Shown one piece after another: positions 10,038 to 19,494 of a stretch of 64,000 bases of DNA. The stretch's first letter is position 1, and each line of letters opens with the position of its first letter. The notes beneath the pieces were generated by a model, which was given only the letters and a program-made list of their open reading frames with translations, was not told the origin of the DNA and did not search any database. The stretch comes from CAISKJ01 sp046351555 (GTDB lineage: Bacteria; Myxococcota_A; Polyangia; Polyangiales; Ga0077539): contig JAXLYI010000031.1 of NCBI GenBank assembly GCA_046351555.1, positions 62,001 to 126,000 on the forward strand, read 5' to 3'. The translations under genes and the position numbers were made by a program.

Positions 10038-10934
10038 ATGCCCCCCGAACGCGTCGACCTCTTCGCCGCCGCGCGCGCCCAGCTCGTCGCGTGCTTCGAA
10101 CTCCGCGACGACGATTTCGCCGCGCGCGACGGGCTGCGCCCCGCGTGGACGCTGGTGCTCCTGCCGTCCTTCGGGCACGACCTCTTTCTCCGCGCGTCGC
10201 GCGAGGCAGGCGGCCCCGAGGTCCGCCTCGTCACGCTCCAGGCCAGCCTCGGCGCGAGCCTCGGGTTCACGCTGGAGCACCACCTCTACGCCACCATTCG
10301 CGGCATTGCCCGCCCGCCCCACGGCGCCCTCCACGACGTCCGCGAGCGCTGCGACGAGGCCCGCTGGTCGCGCTTCGCCGCCGAGGTGGGTGCGCTCGAC
10401 GTCCCCGCGCTCGACGACGTCCCGCTCACGGGCCTCGACGGCACCTACGGATTCGCCACCGCCGACGAGGCGCCAGGACGTCGCGGCGCGTTCCGCGCGT
10501 GGAGCCCGCGCGAGGGGAGCCCGCAGCGCCGCTTCTGGGACGCGATGCTCGGCCTCGCGCGGCAGACGCTGCTCGACGAGCGGAGCCAGCGCACGCTCGA
10601 CCTCGCGGGCGGCGACGCGGCCTCGCTCATCGAGGGGGAGACGCCCATCGTCCGCGTAGGGCGCGCGGTGTTCGAGCGCGACGTCCCGCGGCTCCAGGCG
10701 CTGTTCGACGGGCTCGGCGGGCGGCGCGCGCTGGTCGACCTGCTCCCTCTCGCGGGGGACGGCCCGTTCGCCGGGAGGGCGATGGCCTCGGTGCGGTGGC
10801 CGGCCGAGGTGCTGTGGGTGGTCCCGCCGGGGCTGGCGGAGTTCGCCGGGCGGCACTTCGACGCGGGCCGGTGCGTGGGGTCGCTGGAGGAGGCCGTGGC
10901 GTGGCTGCGCGGGGCCGCGCGCGTCGACGGGTGA
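10038..10934 (+). CDS. Hypothetical protein
   Basis: A 298-residue protein from the ATG at 10038-10040 (MPPERVDLFAAARAQLV). A TACCCT box at 10021-10026 lies 11 bases before the ATG and there is no Shine-Dalgarno, a pattern repeated at other genes here and supporting this start. There is no signal peptide or membrane segment. The protein seems to have two parts, an N-terminal half (about 1-200) and a C-terminal half opening ALFDGLGGRRALVDLLPLAG and ending in a short alpha/beta segment with VLWVVPPGLAEFAGRHF. I recognise no family. It is cytoplasmic by default. Confidence 0.6.
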   Translation: MPPERVDLFAAARAQLVACFELRDDDFAARDGLRPAWTLVLLPSFGHDLFLRASREAGGPEVRLVTLQASLGASLGFTLEHHLYATIRGIARPPHGALHDVRERCDEARWSRFAAEVGALDVPALDDVPLTGLDGTYGFATADEAPGRRGAFRAWSPREGSPQRRFWDAMLGLARQTLLDERSQRTLDLAGGDAASLIEGETPIVRVGRAVFERDVPRLQALFDGLGGRRALVDLLPLAGDGPFAGRAMASVRWPAEVLWVVPPGLAEFAGRHFDAGRCVGSLEEAVAWLRGAARVDG

Positions 10935-11106
10935 GCCGCGCCTGGGGGCCCGCGGAGGCTATTCCGTCGCGCTGTCGCAACGGGGAGGGCACTGCGCGCA
11001 ACGCGCCGCCGGCTTGCGGGACGCGACGGCCGTGACGATGCTCCGCGCGCCGCCCGCCGCCCCCGATCGTCCGGGCGCGGCGGAGCGCGAGAGGTGCATC
11101 TCCCCC

Positions 11107-12180
11107 ATGCTGTTCGACCCCTTCAAGCTCGGCCCGCTCACCCTGAAGAACCGTGTCGTGATGTCCCCGATGACCCGCTCGCGCGCGGTCGAGCGCAACA
11201 CGCCCAACGCCTTGATGGCGGAGTACTACGCCCAGCGCGCGGGCGCCGGGCTCATCGTCACCGAGGGGACGGCGCCGTCGCGCGACGGACTCGGGTACAC
11301 GCGGATCCCGGGCGTCTACGACGCGGAGACGGCCGCGGGCTGGCGGCTCGTCGCCGACGCCGTCCACGCGAAGGGCGGGGCGCTCTTCATCCAGCTCATG
11401 CACACGGGCCGCGTGTCGGCCGCGCAGAACCTCCCCGCCGGCGCCCGCACGGTGGGCCCCACCGACGCGACGCTGCCGGGCGAGATGTACACCGACGCCG
11501 CGGGGATGCAGCCCCACGCGAAGCCCCACGCGCTCACCGACGCCGAGGTGGAGGCCGTGATCGAGGAGTTCGTCGCGGCGGCGAAGTGGGCGCGCGAGGC
11601 GGGCGCCGACGGCGTCGAGGTGCACGGGGCCAACGGGTACCTGGTGGAGCAGTTCCTCAACGCGAACGTGAACACGCGCGACGACCGCTGGGGCGGGAGC
11701 GCGGACAACCGCAACCGCTTCGCGCTCGAGGTGATGAAGCGCACCGCCGCCGCGATCGGCGCCGACCGCGTGGGCATCCGCCTGTCGCCCTACGGCGTCT
11801 TCAACCACACGGGCGCGTTCGAAGGCGTCGACGCGCAGTACCTCGCGCTCGTCCGCGCGCTCTCCGACCTCGGCGTGGCGTACGTCCACGTGCTCGACCA
11901 CTCGGCGATGGGCACGCCGCCCGTCCCTGCGGCGCTGAAGAGGGGCCTGCGCGACGCCTTCCAGGGCCCCTTCATCCTCGCCGGCGGGTTCACCCGCGAG
12001 AGCGCCGAGGCCGCGCTCGCGGAGGGCCGCGCCGACCTCGTCGCGTTCGGCCGCCCCTTCCTCGCCAACCCCGACCTCGTCGAGCGCCTGCGCCGCGGCG
12101 TCGCCCTCAGCGCGCCCGACGCCAAGACGTTCTACACGCCGGGCCCCGCGGGCTATACCGACTATCCGAGCGCCACCTGA
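11107..12180 (+). CDS. Old Yellow Enzyme-family alkene reductase (NemA-like)
   Basis: A 357-residue FMN-dependent TIM-barrel flavoprotein. Start at ATG 11107 (MLFDPFKLGPLTLKNRVVMS), which is the usual N-terminus of the family; a longer frame upstream is non-coding in character. Diagnostic motifs are MSPMTRSRA, YYAQRAGAGLIVTEGT, QLMHTGRVS, GVEVHGANGYLVEQFL and NTRDDRWGG, plus AFGRPFLANPDLVERL near the C-terminus. Members reduce activated C=C bonds (maleimides, enones, nitroesters) with NADPH. GAGAGG about 12 bases upstream may serve as ribosome binding site. The gene converges on the membrane protein gene at 12191 with only ten bases between the stops. Confidence 0.93.
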   Translation: MLFDPFKLGPLTLKNRVVMSPMTRSRAVERNTPNALMAEYYAQRAGAGLIVTEGTAPSRDGLGYTRIPGVYDAETAAGWRLVADAVHAKGGALFIQLMHTGRVSAAQNLPAGARTVGPTDATLPGEMYTDAAGMQPHAKPHALTDAEVEAVIEEFVAAAKWAREAGADGVEVHGANGYLVEQFLNANVNTRDDRWGGSADNRNRFALEVMKRTAAAIGADRVGIRLSPYGVFNHTGAFEGVDAQYLALVRALSDLGVAYVHVLDHSAMGTPPVPAALKRGLRDAFQGPFILAGGFTRESAEAALAEGRADLVAFGRPFLANPDLVERLRRGVALSAPDAKTFYTPGPAGYTDYPSAT

Positions 12181-12190
12181 AGGGCGCGGG

Positions 12191-13791
12191 TCAGTTCCAG
12201 TCGCGCAGCGCGGCGACGCGCGGGCGGAGCTGCTGCTCGTAGAGAACGCCGCCCGCGAGCAGCCCGACGCCGAAGCCCACCAGCCGGATCGACGTCGGCA
12301 GCGCGTGCTCCAGCCGCACGAAGTACTGGACCCAGGCGTGCACCACGAACGCGCCCGCCCCCGCGAGGAGCGGCACCGCCCGCCGCGCCGCGAACCCGTA
12401 CGCCGCGAGCGCGCCCGACGCCGCCAGCGCCGCCAGCGCTGGCCCCACGGGCTCGCGCGTCGACAGCACCTGGAGCGTGAGCGCGCCGAGCAGTGACAGC
12501 GCGCCCGCCCCCTCCAGCAGCCGGTGGTTGGCCCGGCCCACGCGCCCCGTCACCGCGCGCCCCGTCACCACCAGCCCCACCGCCACGGCCACCGCCAGCG
12601 CCCACCAGCGCGCCGGGTCGCCGCCCTCCGCGTACTCGCGCCCCGCGATCACGCCCGCGAGCCGCAGGTCGGGCGTGCACAGCATCCCGAAGAGCCCCGC
12701 CAGAATCCACTCGGGCCGCGCGTCGCTCCCGCGCCGGAGCCCCGGCGCCGTGAGCGCCGCGCCGAGCACCGCCGCGCCCACGAGCGCCGCCACCAGCGTC
12801 GTGAAGAACGTCTCCCGCACCAGCGCCTCCACCGTCGGCGCCGTCACCACCAGCACGCTCGCGACGAAGCGGGCCGTGAGCCCGAGCGGCGTCGCCCCGC
12901 GCGCGAGGGGAGCCGCCGCGAGCGCCACCCCGTAGGGCCACAGCGCGCCCACCGTGCGGTAGCCGTCCGCGTGGTCGCCCATCACGTCGACCCCGAGCGC
13001 CGCGCTCGCCAGCGAGCCGACGCCCGCCGCCAGCGCGAAGGGCCACGCGATCGTGTCGGGCCCGCGCCGCGTCGCCGCCGCCGCCAGCAGCGCGTAGCCC
13101 GCGGCCACCGCGAGCACGTAGCCGGGCGGCCCCATCACCGAGCCCGTGTGCAGGTACGACCCGAGCGCCGCCGCGAACGCCGCCGCGTCGAGCGCCGCCA
13201 CCGCGGTGAGCGCGGTCGAGCGCCGGTGCAGCGCCACGCCGCACGTCACCGCCGCGACGACGCCGGCGAGCACGGCGACCGGCCCGTCGCCGTGGAGCCC
13301 GTCGCCCATGTGGATCACCTGCGCGCCCACCGCCCACAGGAGCTGTGTGCCGAGGCCGATCAGCACCGCGCCGCCGACGGGCGCGCCGCGCCGCTCGACC
13401 ACCGCGCCGCCCGCGAAGGCCGCCACGGTGAGCCCGCAGAGCAGCGCGAGGCGCCCCGGCTCGTCGAGCTGCGAGAAGGCGAAGGCCACCGCCACCGTCG
13501 CGAAGATGCCCGACGCCGCGCGGGCGACGACCACGCCCACCTCGACGTCGTACCGCCGCGCGACCGCGCCGAGGCCCCACGCGCCCGCGGACATCGCCGC
13601 GAGCAGCGCCACGCGCCCGGCCGCGCCCGCCACCTCCCACCCGATCGAGACGAGCATCACCGCGCCGACGAAGGTGATGAGCCCGCCGCCGAGCAGCGTG
13701 AGGAGGAGAACCGGCGAGGTCTCGCGCGCGGGCCGCGGCGCGGGCCCGTCGGTCGGCGCCGCGCCGCGGTAGGGGGCGCCCGCGGCGTCGG
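12191..13791 (-). CDS. Multi-pass membrane protein (DUF2157-like), C-terminal part of a frameshifted gene
   Basis: This frame encodes roughly 530 residues with about 16 hydrophobic helices, opening with SPVLLLTLLGGGLITFVGAVM and alternating short loops such as RRYDVEVG and ERRGAPVGG. The pattern resembles DUF2157-type polytopic proteins. It has no good start of its own, and the frame reads in smoothly from the kinase-like frame at 13657-14493 if one base is added to the C4 run at 13792-13795. I therefore take both as one gene of about 767 codons, broken either by a base-call deletion or a real mutation. The function is unknown; it would be an inner-membrane sensor or transporter-like module fused to a pseudokinase. 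Confidence 0.6.
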
Positions 13792-14493
13792 CCCCGCGGC
13801 GGCGACGGCGGCGGCGCGGTCGATGGCGGCGGCGAGCGCGTCCATCGCGGGGCGCGCGCCGGGCGAGGCGTCGAGGGCGGCGGCGATGGTGCGGGCGAGG
13901 TCGCCCTGGCGGCCGGCGGCGTGGTGCTGGAGGTTGACCTGGCCCGCGGGCGCGGCGCCGGTGAGCGTGGCGTAGACGACGGCGGCGAGGCCGTACACGT
14001 CGGAGGCGGGCGTCGCGTCGGCGCCTTCGATCACCTCGGGGGAGGCCCACGCCACCGCGCCCGGCCCCGCGCCGCCGGGGTCCAATCGCGCGCGGAGGAC
14101 GGCCCCCGGCGCCGACGCGCGGGCCGGCGTGAGGAGCGCGACCCGCTTCTTCCAGTCGACCGCGAGGAGCTCGGGGCGGACGTCGCCGTGCACCACGCCC
14201 CGCGCGTGGAGCGCCGCGAGCGTGCGGCCGACGCGCGCGAGCAGCCCGAGGGCCTCGGCGTGCGGCAGCCCCGCGGCCTCCCAGGGCGAGGCGGAGGAGA
14301 GGTCGGCGGCGTACGCGACGTCGCCGCCGTCGAGGTCGAAGGTGACCACGCGCGCGTCGTCGTCCGAGAGGCCCTCCGCCGCGGGGTGCGCCCGCGTGAA
14401 CGCCGCCGCGAGCGCGGAGGCGAGGGCAGGGGGCAGCGCCTCGCGGGTGGCCGATCCCTCGTGTCGAACCGTTCCGCCGAAGGGGGTGTTCAT
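13657..14493 (-). CDS. Pseudokinase domain, N-terminal part of a frameshifted gene
   Basis: From ATG 14493 (MNTPFGGTVRHEGSATREAL) the frame encodes a protein-kinase-like fold with most catalytic residues lost. The catalytic loop reads HGDVRPELL instead of HRDxKPxN (the Asp is kept, the Arg and Lys are not), no DFG is present, and no Gly-rich loop or VAIK Lys can be found. ASPEVIEG and SDVYGLAAVVYATLTG match the APE motif and the helix-F region. It is probably a non-catalytic scaffold or nucleotide sensor. After about residue 235 the frame turns Arg/Pro-rich, because it has passed the apparent indel at 13792-13795; the true continuation is the membrane segment in the next frame. Confidence 0.6.
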   Translation of the reverse strand: MNTPFGGTVRHEGSATREALPPALASALAAAFTRAHPAAEGLSDDDARVVTFDLDGGDVAYAADLSSASPWEAAGLPHAEALGLLARVGRTLAALHARGVVHGDVRPELLAVDWKKRVALLTPARASAPGAVLRARLDPGGAGPGAVAWASPEVIEGADATPASDVYGLAAVVYATLTGAAPAGQVNLQHHAAGRQGDLARTIAAALDASPGARPAMDALAAAIDRAAAVAAAGPTPRAPPTAARRRPTGPRRGPRARPRRFSSSRCSAAGSSPSSAR

Positions 14494-14566
14494 CGGCGCG
14501 GAGCATCCGCGCGGGGCCGCGGGGGCGTCAAGCGACGCCACCCGTGGAAGCCGCGCCCGCCACCCG

Positions 14567-15964
14567 TTACGCGCGGCGCGTCACGAGCAGCACCGCGCCC
14601 GTCGACACCGCCGCGAGCAGCCGCCGGCCCGCGCGGTCGACCGCCACCAGCCGCTCGACGCGCGGGGGCTCGTCGTCGTCGGCCACCCCGCGCGGCAGGA
14701 GCGCGGCGACGTCACAGAGCGTCGCCGGAGACTCCGCGCCCCCGTCGCCGGCCACCCGCGCCGCCACCACGAGCGCGCGGTCGCCGTCGAGCACCGCCGC
14801 GAACACCCGCGCGTCGCCGTCGTCGGCCTCGCCCACGCACAGCGCCGTCGCGCCCGCCAGCAGCGGCCACGCGGCCCAGCGCGCCCCGCCGTCCGCCGAC
14901 ACGAACCCGCCGCCCGCGCCCGCCACCGCGAGCACGTCGCCCGCCCGCGCCACCGCGTCGGCGTCGAGCGCCTCGGGCGTCGGCCGCGCCGCCCACGTCT
15001 CGCCGTCGTCGGTCACCCGCACGCCGTCGCGCCGCCGCCCGCTCACCGCCACCGCCGCGCCGCCGCCCGCGTCGGCCGACACCGCGCGCACCCGCTCCTC
15101 CGCGAGCGCGTCGCCGAAGTGCCCCGCGGCCTCGCGCCGAAGCGAACCCCGCGCCGAGAGCGCCCACAGCGCCGCGGGCCCCGCGTCGAGCGCCACCGGG
15201 CCCTCGCGGTCGTCGTCCGTCCAGCGCAGGCGCCGCCAGGGGTCGCGGGCCCGCGCGCGGCGCCACAGCGCGCCGTCGTGGTCGGCGACGGTCAGCGTGC
15301 GGGCGGCGTCCTCCGACACCGCGCAGAGCACCTCGTCGCCGGGCGGGTCGAGCGCGAGCGGCGCGGCCTCCGGGTCGTCGAGCAGCGCCGTCGGCCACGC
15401 CAGCAGCCGGTCGCCCGCCGCGAACACGTGGTCGACGCCGACGCACACGCCGGGCACCGCGCCCGACGCCATCGCCGCCAGCACCCGCGCCTCGACGCCG
15501 GGCTCCGGGGGCGGCGCATGGGAGAGCGCGATCGCCTCGCCCTCGACGGGGCCCTCGTCGGCGGCGTCGTCGTCCATCGGCGGGAGCTCGCCGAGGTCGT
15601 CGGCCGCGTCGCCGTCCACGCCCTCGGCGCCGCCGTCGTCGGGCGGTAGCTCGTCGAGCGCGTCGACGTCGTCGGCCTCGCCGCGCGCCTCCTCCGCTTC
15701 TCCGCGCCACGCGTCCCCGCCGTCGCTCACCTCGTCGGCGTCGTCGCCCACGTCCACCGGCGCCCCCGCGTCGTCGCCGACGTCCACGGGCTCGTCCACC
15801 TCGGCGAGCGTGAGCTCGTCGGCCGACGCGTCGTCGAGCGAGGCGGGGCCCTCGTCGGGCGGCGCGTCGTCGCCCACGTCGAGTTCGGCCGGCGCGTCGT
15901 CGCCGTCGAGCGGGGGCAGTTCGGGGAGCTCGTCGTCGCGCACGCGGCGCCGGGGGAGGGCCAT
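14567..15964 (-). CDS. Acidic protein with a C-terminal beta-propeller-like region
   Basis: A 465-residue protein starting MALPRRRVRDDELPELPPL. Residues about 10-145 are a highly acidic, repetitive segment with VGDDA, LDDASADEL and PPDDGG units. Residues 150-465 contain repeated short strands with Asp-box-like turns (TDDDREGPVALD, TDDGETWAAR, SADGGARWAAW), consistent with a BNR/sialidase-type propeller. There is no signal peptide, so a cytoplasmic location is likely. A TATAAG box lies eight bases upstream of the ATG, overlapping the end of the neighbouring gene. The next gene downstream on this strand is the pseudokinase/membrane gene. I do not recognise a named family. Confidence 0.65.
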   Translation of the reverse strand: MALPRRRVRDDELPELPPLDGDDAPAELDVGDDAPPDEGPASLDDASADELTLAEVDEPVDVGDDAGAPVDVGDDADEVSDGGDAWRGEAEEARGEADDVDALDELPPDDGGAEGVDGDAADDLGELPPMDDDAADEGPVEGEAIALSHAPPPEPGVEARVLAAMASGAVPGVCVGVDHVFAAGDRLLAWPTALLDDPEAAPLALDPPGDEVLCAVSEDAARTLTVADHDGALWRRARARDPWRRLRWTDDDREGPVALDAGPAALWALSARGSLRREAAGHFGDALAEERVRAVSADAGGGAAVAVSGRRRDGVRVTDDGETWAARPTPEALDADAVARAGDVLAVAGAGGGFVSADGGARWAAWPLLAGATALCVGEADDGDARVFAAVLDGDRALVVAARVAGDGGAESPATLCDVAALLPRGVADDDEPPRVERLVAVDRAGRRLLAAVSTGAVLLVTRRA

Positions 15965-15973
15965 CGCGCGGTC

Positions 15974-16828
15974 TTATAGCAGGGTCTTCGCGACTCTTGC
16001 GTGGACGACGCCGTAGAGCGCCGTCGCCAGCCCCTCGGCCACGTCGCGCGGGTCGTCGGACACCGCGCGCGCCACCACGCGCGAGGCCAGCGGCGGCGGC
16101 GTGCGCCCCTCCGCCGTCGCGAGCACCCGCATCCGCGCGGCCACGTACGCGCGCTCGGCCCGCCCGAGCCCGAGCGCGTCGCGCAGCGCGTGGGCCCGCG
16201 GCGCGTCCTCCCGCGCGGCCACGTGACCGAGCGCCGCCCAGCACCCGAGGCGAAGCCGCGACGCGCGGATCGCCGCCGCGAAATCCCCCACCGCCCACGG
16301 GCTCCGCGCCAGCACCCGCGCCACGTCCTTCGATGCGTGCGGCGCCGCGTTGACCACGTGGTCGTGGAGGATGTTGCCGAGCAGGTGGACGAGCGTCCGC
16401 CCGTCGTCGGGCAGGAGCACCGGCGCGCCGAAGAGCGCGCGGTCCTCGGCGGCGCCCTCGCACATCCACGCGGCCGTCACCGCGCCGTAGCCCGCCGGGA
16501 GCGGCCGCGCGTGGACGTCGAGGTGGATGCCGGGCGCGCCCGGGTCGACCATGTCGACGATGTTGGGGTCGTTGCTCCACACCGCGACGCGCATCCCCGC
16601 GGCGGTGAGCGCCCGGGCGGCCTCGCGCGCCGAGAGCCCGACCACCACGACGTCGCAGTCGGTGAGCGGGCGCTCGCCCGGGTGGTCGTAGTAGCGCCGC
16701 GCCACCAGCGCGCCCTTGACGGGCATCACCCGCGCCCTGCCCGCGAGCGCTTCGGCCGCGCGCCGAACCATCCTCGCCGCGAGGGCCTGCGTGACCCAGG
16801 CGCGCTGTCCGTCGAGGGCCGACCGCAC
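15974..16828 (-). CDS. Nucleotidyltransferase-fold protein (NTP_transf_5-like)
   Basis: A 284-residue protein from a GTG at 16826-16828. Residues 35-63 carry the pattern seen in the uncharacterised nucleotidyltransferase family PF14907: MPVKGALVARRYY, then ERPLTDCDVVVV, where the two Asp residues in TDCDV would bind metal. Later HLDVHARPLP could supply the third acidic residue, and a helical C-terminal half follows. Family members often modify carbohydrates, antibiotics or glycan precursors in other contexts, but the substrate here is unknown. It lies nine bases upstream of the acidic propeller gene, likely the same transcription unit, and is divergent from the ParA-like fusion gene. Confidence 0.7.
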   Translation of the reverse strand: MRSALDGQRAWVTQALAARMVRRAAEALAGRARVMPVKGALVARRYYDHPGERPLTDCDVVVVGLSAREAARALTAAGMRVAVWSNDPNIVDMVDPGAPGIHLDVHARPLPAGYGAVTAAWMCEGAAEDRALFGAPVLLPDDGRTLVHLLGNILHDHVVNAAPHASKDVARVLARSPWAVGDFAAAIRASRLRLGCWAALGHVAAREDAPRAHALRDALGLGRAERAYVAARMRVLATAEGRTPPPLASRVVARAVSDDPRDVAEGLATALYGVVHARVAKTLL

Positions 16829-16895
16829 GGCGCGTGTTGTGCTCGGCCGCGCGCCGGCTTGTCAAGCGGGGCGCCGTGCGATACGCGCTCCCCCG

Positions 16896-18407
16896 ATGCC
16901 CGAACACGCTGCCAACCCGCGCCTCATCGCCCTCGGCGGCGTCAAGGGCGGCGTCGGCGTCTCGCTCTTCGCCGCCGGCCTCGCGGCCTTCTTCGCCCAG
17001 CTCGGCAAGCGCGTCCTCTACCTCGACGCGCACCCGCAGGGGCCCGCCGTGGCCGCGTCGCTCGGCGCCACCTCGCCCGACGCCTCGCTGCCGCCGTGGG
17101 CCCCCGCCCCGTCCGACCCGCGCGGCAGGGAGACCGCCGTCCCCGGCATCCGCGTGGTCGAGTGCACCCGCGAGGACGGCGCCGTCCCCGAGCTCCCGCT
17201 GCGCCGCCCGCGCGAGCTGCTCAAGGGCGCCGCGGCGGATTTCGCGCTGCTCGACCTCGGCGCCGGCGTCCGCTCGCGCACCCTCGACGCGATGCTCGAC
17301 GCCGACGCCGTCGTCGCGGTCACCACGCCCGAGCCCGTCGCGGTGGAGGCCGTCTGGCGCCTCGCCCGGCACCTCTACGCGCGGGCGGTCACCGCGCGGC
17401 TGCGCGAGGCGGGCGACCACGACGCCGTCGCCGCGGTCGCGGAGCTCTCGCACCAGCACGCGGGCCCGCCGATGCCCGTCGACCTCGCCGCCGCCCTCGC
17501 CGCCCGCTCGCAGGAGGCGGGCGCGGTCGCGTGGGGGGCGCTCGCCTCGGTGCGCCTCCGGCTGGTGGTCAACCAGTCGCGCTCGCGGGCCGACCTCGAG
17601 CTCGGCGAGGCGATGGCGCGGGTGAGCGCGCGGCGCCTCGGGCCCGTCATCGACTACCTCGGGCACGTCGAGCACGACGACGCCGCGGTGGTGGCCGCGC
17701 GCCGTCGCCGCCCGCTGCTGGTCGACGCGCCCGCGGCCAAGGCCAGCCGCAACCTCGAGCGGGTCGCGCGACGTCTCCTCTCGCTCGAGTCGCGGCTCTC
17801 GGCGCCGCCGCCCGCCGGGCCCGCGGGGGCGCCGGAGCCCGCCACGCACTACGAGACCCTCGGCGTCGACCGGGGCGCGAGCGACGAGGAGATCCGCCGC
17901 GCGTACCGGCGGACGCGCGAGGTGTTCGCCGCGGAGAGCGTGTGCCTGGCGGGGCTCCTCACCGAGCCCGAGGTGTCGGCGATGGTGGCGCGGGTGGAGG
18001 AGGCCCGCGACGTGCTGCTCGACCCGTCGCGGCGGCGCCCCTACGACCTGTCGATCACGCCGCCCGGCGAGCTCCCGATGGCGACGGGCTTCGACGACGA
18101 GCCCGAGGCCGCCGCGCCCGCCGCGCCCGCCGCGCCGATGCCCGCGATCACGCCGGACACGGAGTTCACGGGCGCGCTCCTGCGGGAGGTGCGCGTCGCG
18201 CGCGGGTCCGAGCTGCGGGACGTGTCGGCCCGCACCAAGGTGTCCATCGCCTACCTCCGCGCCATCGAAGACGACGACCACGCGGCCCTCCCCGCGGCGG
18301 TCTACGCCCGGGGCTTCGTCGCGGAGTACGCGAAGTTCCTGAAGCTCGACGTCGAGCAGGTGGTCCGCACGTGGCTCCGGCGCTACCGGAAAGCGACCGA
18401 GCGGTGA
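16896..18407 (+). CDS. ParA/MinD-like, J-domain-like and RodZ-type HTH fusion protein
   Basis: A 503-residue protein from ATG 16896 (MPEHAANPRLIALGGVKGG). Residues 8-300 look like a ParA/MinD ATPase with a deviant Walker A motif, but the P-loop lysine is missing: KGGVGVS (17-23) instead of KGGVGKS/T. DLGAGVRSRTLDAMLDADAV and VVNQSRSRADLE resemble MinD motifs. Residues about 317-380 (THYETLGVDRGASDEEIRRA) align with a J domain but lack the HPD tripeptide. Residues about 425-490 (LREVRVARGSELRDVSART, then SIAYLRAIEDDDHAALP) match the RodZ/HTH_25 domain. All three modules may be non-catalytic, pointing to a scaffold or regulator of cell polarity or division. It overlaps the next gene by four bases. 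Confidence 0.85.
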   Translation: MPEHAANPRLIALGGVKGGVGVSLFAAGLAAFFAQLGKRVLYLDAHPQGPAVAASLGATSPDASLPPWAPAPSDPRGRETAVPGIRVVECTREDGAVPELPLRRPRELLKGAAADFALLDLGAGVRSRTLDAMLDADAVVAVTTPEPVAVEAVWRLARHLYARAVTARLREAGDHDAVAAVAELSHQHAGPPMPVDLAAALAARSQEAGAVAWGALASVRLRLVVNQSRSRADLELGEAMARVSARRLGPVIDYLGHVEHDDAAVVAARRRRPLLVDAPAAKASRNLERVARRLLSLESRLSAPPPAGPAGAPEPATHYETLGVDRGASDEEIRRAYRRTREVFAAESVCLAGLLTEPEVSAMVARVEEARDVLLDPSRRRPYDLSITPPGELPMATGFDDEPEAAAPAAPAAPMPAITPDTEFTGALLREVRVARGSELRDVSARTKVSIAYLRAIEDDDHAALPAAVYARGFVAEYAKFLKLDVEQVVRTWLRRYRKATER

Positions 18408-19486
18408 CCGCGCGCCCGCCCGACGTGTATGCTCCGCCGGTCTTGACCGCCGAGCCCACCACCGAGTCCCCCTACCGCGCCGCCCCCGAGCCCGAGGCGC
18501 CCCCCGCCCTCGACGACACGCTCTTCCCCGCCGGGGGCGCCGTGCTCTTCCTCGCGCTCGGCTTCTTCGTGACGCGGGTCTTCACCGGCGCCGCGGTCGT
18601 GCGGGGCTGGCTCGGCGCGGTCGGGGCCTTCTGCGCGGTCACCGGCGCCGTCCTCGCGCTCGCCGCCGCCTTCCGCCTCACCTACGAGGCCAGCGCCCTG
18701 CGCGGCCGCTGGGGCGCCTTCGCGGGCCGGGCGCTCGCGCTCGCCCCGGTGGCGGCCCTGGCGCTCTCGGCCGCGCTCGCCACCTCGCTCTCGCAGCGGC
18801 TCCAGCTCCTGGCGCTCACCGGGCTCTCCGCGACGCTCCTCCTCGCGGGCGTCCGCGCGGCCGCCCTCGCGGCCTCGCGGCGCAACTGGCTCGCGCTCGC
18901 CACGGTGCTCACGCTGGTGCTCGGGGAGTCCGTCGAGCTCTTCCTCCCGGTCGCGTCCTTCGCGTCGGCGCCGGGCGCGTCGCTCCCGCGCGCGGCCGAG
19001 GCCCTCGGCCGCGTCGGCGAGGGCTGCGCGGTGGTGGGCGTGGCGCTCGCGGTCGCGTGGTCGTCGGTGCGCGCGGCGGCCGTCGGCGGCGTCGCGCGCC
19101 TGGCCGTCTTCTCCGTGGCGCCGGCCCTCTTCTCGGTGGCCGTGATGTCGATCCCGGCGCGGCTCCCGCGCACCACCGAGGCGGTCGCGCGCGCGGCCTT
19201 CGGGGCCCGCTTCGACCTCGTCGCGGTCGGCGGCGCCGGCCACCCCTCGCGCGCCGCCCTCATGGCCTACACGCTCCTCCTCGTGGGCCTCGTCACGGCG
19301 TCGGGCGTGTCGCTCGCCTCCCTCGGCGGCGACCGGGGCGGCGGCGCGCGCCGCGGCCTCGCGTGGACGGCCCTCCTGCTCGCGGGCCTCGGCGCGGTGG
19401 GCATGGCGGGCCCCGTCGACCCGCTCCGCGCGGTGGCCCTCACGCTCGGCGTCCTCCTGCTCGAGCAGGCCGTCGAGCACGAGTAG
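18404..19486 (+). CDS. Polytopic membrane protein of unknown function
   Basis: A protein of 360 residues from GTG 18404, which overlaps the stop of the upstream gene (GTGA). A TTG at 18443 is an attractive alternative because a TATGCT box sits nine bases before it. After a Pro/Glu-rich cytoplasmic N-terminus the chain has about nine hydrophobic helices (GGAVLFLALGFFVTRVF, LALAPVAALALSAALATSL and others), with few charged residues. No family motif was recognised. Coupling to the ParA-like/HTH protein suggests that the two act together at the inner membrane. Confidence 0.65.
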   Translation: MTARPPDVYAPPVLTAEPTTESPYRAAPEPEAPPALDDTLFPAGGAVLFLALGFFVTRVFTGAAVVRGWLGAVGAFCAVTGAVLALAAAFRLTYEASALRGRWGAFAGRALALAPVAALALSAALATSLSQRLQLLALTGLSATLLLAGVRAAALAASRRNWLALATVLTLVLGESVELFLPVASFASAPGASLPRAAEALGRVGEGCAVVGVALAVAWSSVRAAAVGGVARLAVFSVAPALFSVAVMSIPARLPRTTEAVARAAFGARFDLVAVGGAGHPSRAALMAYTLLLVGLVTASGVSLASLGGDRGGGARRGLAWTALLLAGLGAVGMAGPVDPLRAVALTLGVLLLEQAVEHE

Positions 19487-19494
19487 TCCGACCG

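Noticed and set aside
14712..18281. Very long open frames opposite real genes (also about 16001-18400 plus, 27259-31389 minus, 1769-4747 plus)
   Set aside because: They are Arg/Gly/Pro-rich, lack family motifs and overlap well-supported genes on the other strand; in such G+C-rich DNA stop codons are rare by chance.
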